In this document: piece after piece, positions 62,050 through 64,000 of the stretch
How the letters are laid out: each line of letters starts with the position of its first letter
Numbering within the stretch: the first letter of the stretch is position 1
Assembly: GCA_947499125.1 (NCBI GenBank)
Contig: CANMMP010000001.1
Coordinates: 806,001 to 870,000, forward strand
Source: an uncultured Pontibacter sp.
GTDB lineage: Bacteria > Bacteroidota > Bacteroidia > Cytophagales > Hymenobacteraceae
Direction of reading: 5' to 3'
DNA length: 64,000 bases
Notes under the pieces: generated by a model
What the model was told of the DNA's origin: nothing
Database searches by the model: none
Seen by the model: the letters and a program-made list of their open reading frames with translations, nothing else
Position numbers and translations under genes: made by a program

Positions 62050-62616
62050 ATGGCCTCAACCGGACTTCGTATTGAATTACAGGTAGCTGAGAATGTATAC
62101 CTGCGCAACGCCACCCCCGACGATGCCCAGGCTCTTTTCAAAATCATTGACTCGCAGCGGGAGTACCTGCGCGAGTGGCTCTCGTTTGTTGACCTGACCC
62201 GCGAAGTAGACCACACCAGCCTGTACCTGCAAAGTATACTAAACAGCCGCACCGATAAGGTTTTTGTTATTGTAGTGGATGATCAGGTTGCCGGGCTGAT
62301 CGGGTATAAAGGCACTGAGCAGTATAATGCCAAAACAGAGATCGGTTACTGGCTGAGTGAGAAATGCCAGGGCAAGGGTGTAATGCAGCAGTGCTGCCGG
62401 CGTTTGATAAACTATGCTTTCAGGGATATGCGACTGAACCGGGTGCAGCTAAAAATAGCCCCCGGCAACTATAAAAGCCTGAACATTGCCCATAAACTTG
62501 GCTTTACACTGGAAGGCACCGAGCGGGAAGGTGAGTTTCTGAACGGGCGTTTCCAGGACCTGGAAGTATACAGCCTGCTGAAAAGTGAATGGGACGACGC
62601 TAAGCCTTTTATCTGA
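62050..62616 (+). CDS. RimJ/RimL-type GNAT acetyltransferase
   Basis: This 188-residue GNAT has YLRNATPDDAQALFKIIDSQ, IGYWLSEKCQGKGVMQQCCR (acetyl-CoA loop), LNRVQLKIAPGNYKSLNIA, and LGFTLEGTEREGEFLNGRF. This order is that of RimJ/RimL/YdaF proteins, which acetylate ribosomal proteins or amino acids. It overlaps the convergent transporter gene by 8 bases. Confidence 0.9.
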   Translation: MASTGLRIELQVAENVYLRNATPDDAQALFKIIDSQREYLREWLSFVDLTREVDHTSLYLQSILNSRTDKVFVIVVDDQVAGLIGYKGTEQYNAKTEIGYWLSEKCQGKGVMQQCCRRLINYAFRDMRLNRVQLKIAPGNYKSLNIAHKLGFTLEGTEREGEFLNGRFQDLEVYSLLKSEWDDAKPFI

Positions 62617-63655
62617 GATTACCTGTACCGAGCAGAAGCGAGATAGGCCTCATATTCTCATGCTTATCCGCGATCAGCTTCAGTATAGCCAGGAAAGGAA
62701 TGAAAAGTATCATGCCGGATGCGCCCCAAAGTATACCACCCGCCACAATGGCCAGCAACGTAAACAGCATATTTACCTGCAACCTGTAACTCACTGCCCA
62801 CGGAAAAATAATGTTAGCCTCCAGGTACTGCACTACCGAAAACACGATCACCACTCCCACCGGATACCAGATCGAGTCGTAAGTTATCCAGGCGATCGTC
62901 ATGGGGAGAATGGCACCTATAGTAATACCCACATAAGGTATAAAAGTAAGTACAGAAGCGATAACGCCGAAAAACAAGGCATGCGGCACCCCGATGATAA
63001 GCAGGCCAATGGTGTTTAAAGTACCCACAACGGCGTACACAATGGCCATCCCTTTTATAAAGTTATAGTACGTCGTGATGGTCTCCTGCAGTATGGTCCT
63101 GATCTTGCGATGTTCGGCTTGAGAAAACAAACTATAGAGTGCCCTGGCAAGCTGTTCGCGGTTGTAAAGTATAAGCGCCACATAAAGCGGTATAAGCACC
63201 AGCAACACCACCGACATAACTGAAGTATACAGCACATCCTGCACCATTCCTAATAGGTTTTCCGCAGCATTATTGCCCATACTCTCCAGCCAGTTTGCTT
63301 GCCTTGCCACTACTATACCTACGTTTTGCTCCAGGTATAAACTTAGGTCTTGCAGGGCTTTCTCCAGTTTTATTTGCAGGTTAGGCCACTCCGCTACAAG
63401 GCGCAGTAACTGGCTGAATAGCAACCAGGCCAGCCCACCTACAATTATCAGCAACACAAACAGGCACAGGAAAATAGCAACCCAGCGTGGCAAGCCTTTT
63501 AACTCGAGCCAGCGGCAAACCGGGTACAGCACAAAACTGATCAGCAACGAAAAACTGAGCGGCACAAATAACGACCTACCCACATACAGCACTACTCCCA
63601 GCAGCACGGTAAGTTGCAGCAGCTTTAACCAGTTAATTTTTGTGCTAGTATCCAT
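62609..63655 (-). CDS. AI-2E family transporter (PerM/YhhT-like)
   Basis: The 348-residue membrane protein has about eight helices. Conserved stretch LIIGVPHALFFGVIASVLTF then IPYVGITIGAILP near the C-terminus, and an extended amphipathic region (residues 80-150) typical of the family. Members export diverse small molecules or sodium; the AI-2 label is historical. It converges on the GNAT gene and diverges from the M28 gene. Confidence 0.88.
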   Translation of the reverse strand: MDTSTKINWLKLLQLTVLLGVVLYVGRSLFVPLSFSLLISFVLYPVCRWLELKGLPRWVAIFLCLFVLLIIVGGLAWLLFSQLLRLVAEWPNLQIKLEKALQDLSLYLEQNVGIVVARQANWLESMGNNAAENLLGMVQDVLYTSVMSVVLLVLIPLYVALILYNREQLARALYSLFSQAEHRKIRTILQETITTYYNFIKGMAIVYAVVGTLNTIGLLIIGVPHALFFGVIASVLTFIPYVGITIGAILPMTIAWITYDSIWYPVGVVIVFSVVQYLEANIIFPWAVSYRLQVNMLFTLLAIVAGGILWGASGMILFIPFLAILKLIADKHENMRPISLLLGTGNLR

Positions 63656-63752
63656 AATTGCATGTATATTCGGGATAGCTTAAGCCTTGTAATAATATGT
63701 TACGAGATCTGCCGGCAAGAACTTAAATTCTGCTATCATATTAAATAGCCCC

Positions 63753-64000
63753 ATGAAAAAAAATCTGTTCGTATTATCTGCTTTTGTACTTGCGTATGGT
63801 TTTGGCGCACACGCCCAGCAGGTAGAAAGTATAAACCAGCAACACGTTACAAGCCTCGTAAAAACCCTGAGCGCCGACGACATGCAGGGCCGGGCCTCCT
63901 TTACACCTTATGCCGATAAAGCCGCTGATTTTATAGCATCAGAGTTTGCAAAGGCCAATGTAACGCCGTTTAAAGGCACGCAAAACTATGAGCAACAGTT
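63753..64000 (+). CDS. M28 family aminopeptidase, N-terminal part (3' end outside window)
   Basis: ATG at 63753 gives a signal peptide (MKKNLFVLSAFVLAYGFGAH-AQ) followed by HVTSLVKTLSADDMQGR and the phrase SFTPYADKAADFIASEFAK, the usual opening of secreted Bacteroidota M28 zinc peptidases. Only the first 82 codons are present, so catalytic residues lie beyond the edge. Confidence 0.75.
   Translation, partial: MKKNLFVLSAFVLAYGFGAHAQQVESINQQHVTSLVKTLSADDMQGRASFTPYADKAADFIASEFAKANVTPFKGTQNYEQQ

Overview
The window looks like chromosomal DNA from a member of the Bacteroidota, most likely order Cytophagales and near the Pontibacter/Hymenobacter group. This is judged from protein style only. The evidence is a secreted protein with a type IX secretion C-terminal sorting domain, PorT-like outer-membrane barrels, lipoproteins with short lipoboxes, a COX15-type heme A synthase, a YpdA-type bacillithiol reductase, weak Shine-Dalgarno signals, several TTG starts, and tRNA genes without encoded CCA beside a CCA-adding enzyme. 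No rRNA, CRISPR array, prophage or insertion sequence was seen.

Layout. 1-5.1 kb: the 3' part of a PspC/DUF2807 membrane protein, CCA-adding enzyme, threonylcarbamoyl-AMP synthase and methylmalonyl-CoA epimerase. 5.2-7.7 kb: an Fe-S assembly cluster iscS-iscU-(unknown)-iscA; the co-chaperone hscB lies apart at 16.4 kb. 7.8-16.1 kb: a T9SS cargo protein, a 726-base gap with a possible 27-residue membrane peptide and a very AT-rich tract, a DEAD-box helicase, a phoH-GNAT-comEC operon, and a SAM-hydrolase family gene. 16.9-21.5 kb: tRNA-Leu(CAA) followed by an AT-rich KAP-like NTPase, a frameshifted remnant, a broken copy of a lytic transglycosylase, a DUF808 membrane protein and the intact transglycosylase; this is the most accessory-looking part. 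21.7-34.6 kb: small unknown genes, cupin, heme A synthase, M3 peptidase, ClC channel, acetyltransferases, and a gluconate pair (gnd, gluconokinase). 34.7-38.4 kb: an arsenic cluster arsR-arsM-acr3-DinB-arsC with palindromic operators. 38.4-45.5 kb: META lipoprotein, disordered protein, DASS transporter, TerB-like protein, pfkA, miaA. 45.7-52.3 kb: a 1733-residue hybrid sensor kinase, lone receiver, 90-residue unknown and PhnP-like hydrolase packed without gaps. 52.3-64 kb: rqcH, tRNA-Leu(GAG), an ABC transporter pair, SDR, pseudouridine synthase, YpdA, a membrane protein/XRE regulator pair behind an operator array, PorT-like barrel, GNAT, AI-2E family transporter, and the start of an M28 peptidase.

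The strongest unexplained signal is a heptamer, TATA[C/G]TT and its complement AA[G/C]TATA, scattered through genes and gaps on both strands far more often than base composition predicts. It falls to about chance level in the KAP-like gene next to tRNA-Leu, which supports recent acquisition of that gene. Other unexplained structure includes a 75-base two-hairpin repeat present once in each orientation, a tandem hairpin pair, a 35-base inverted repeat inside the arsenic cluster, and an overlapping palindrome array before an XRE regulator pair.
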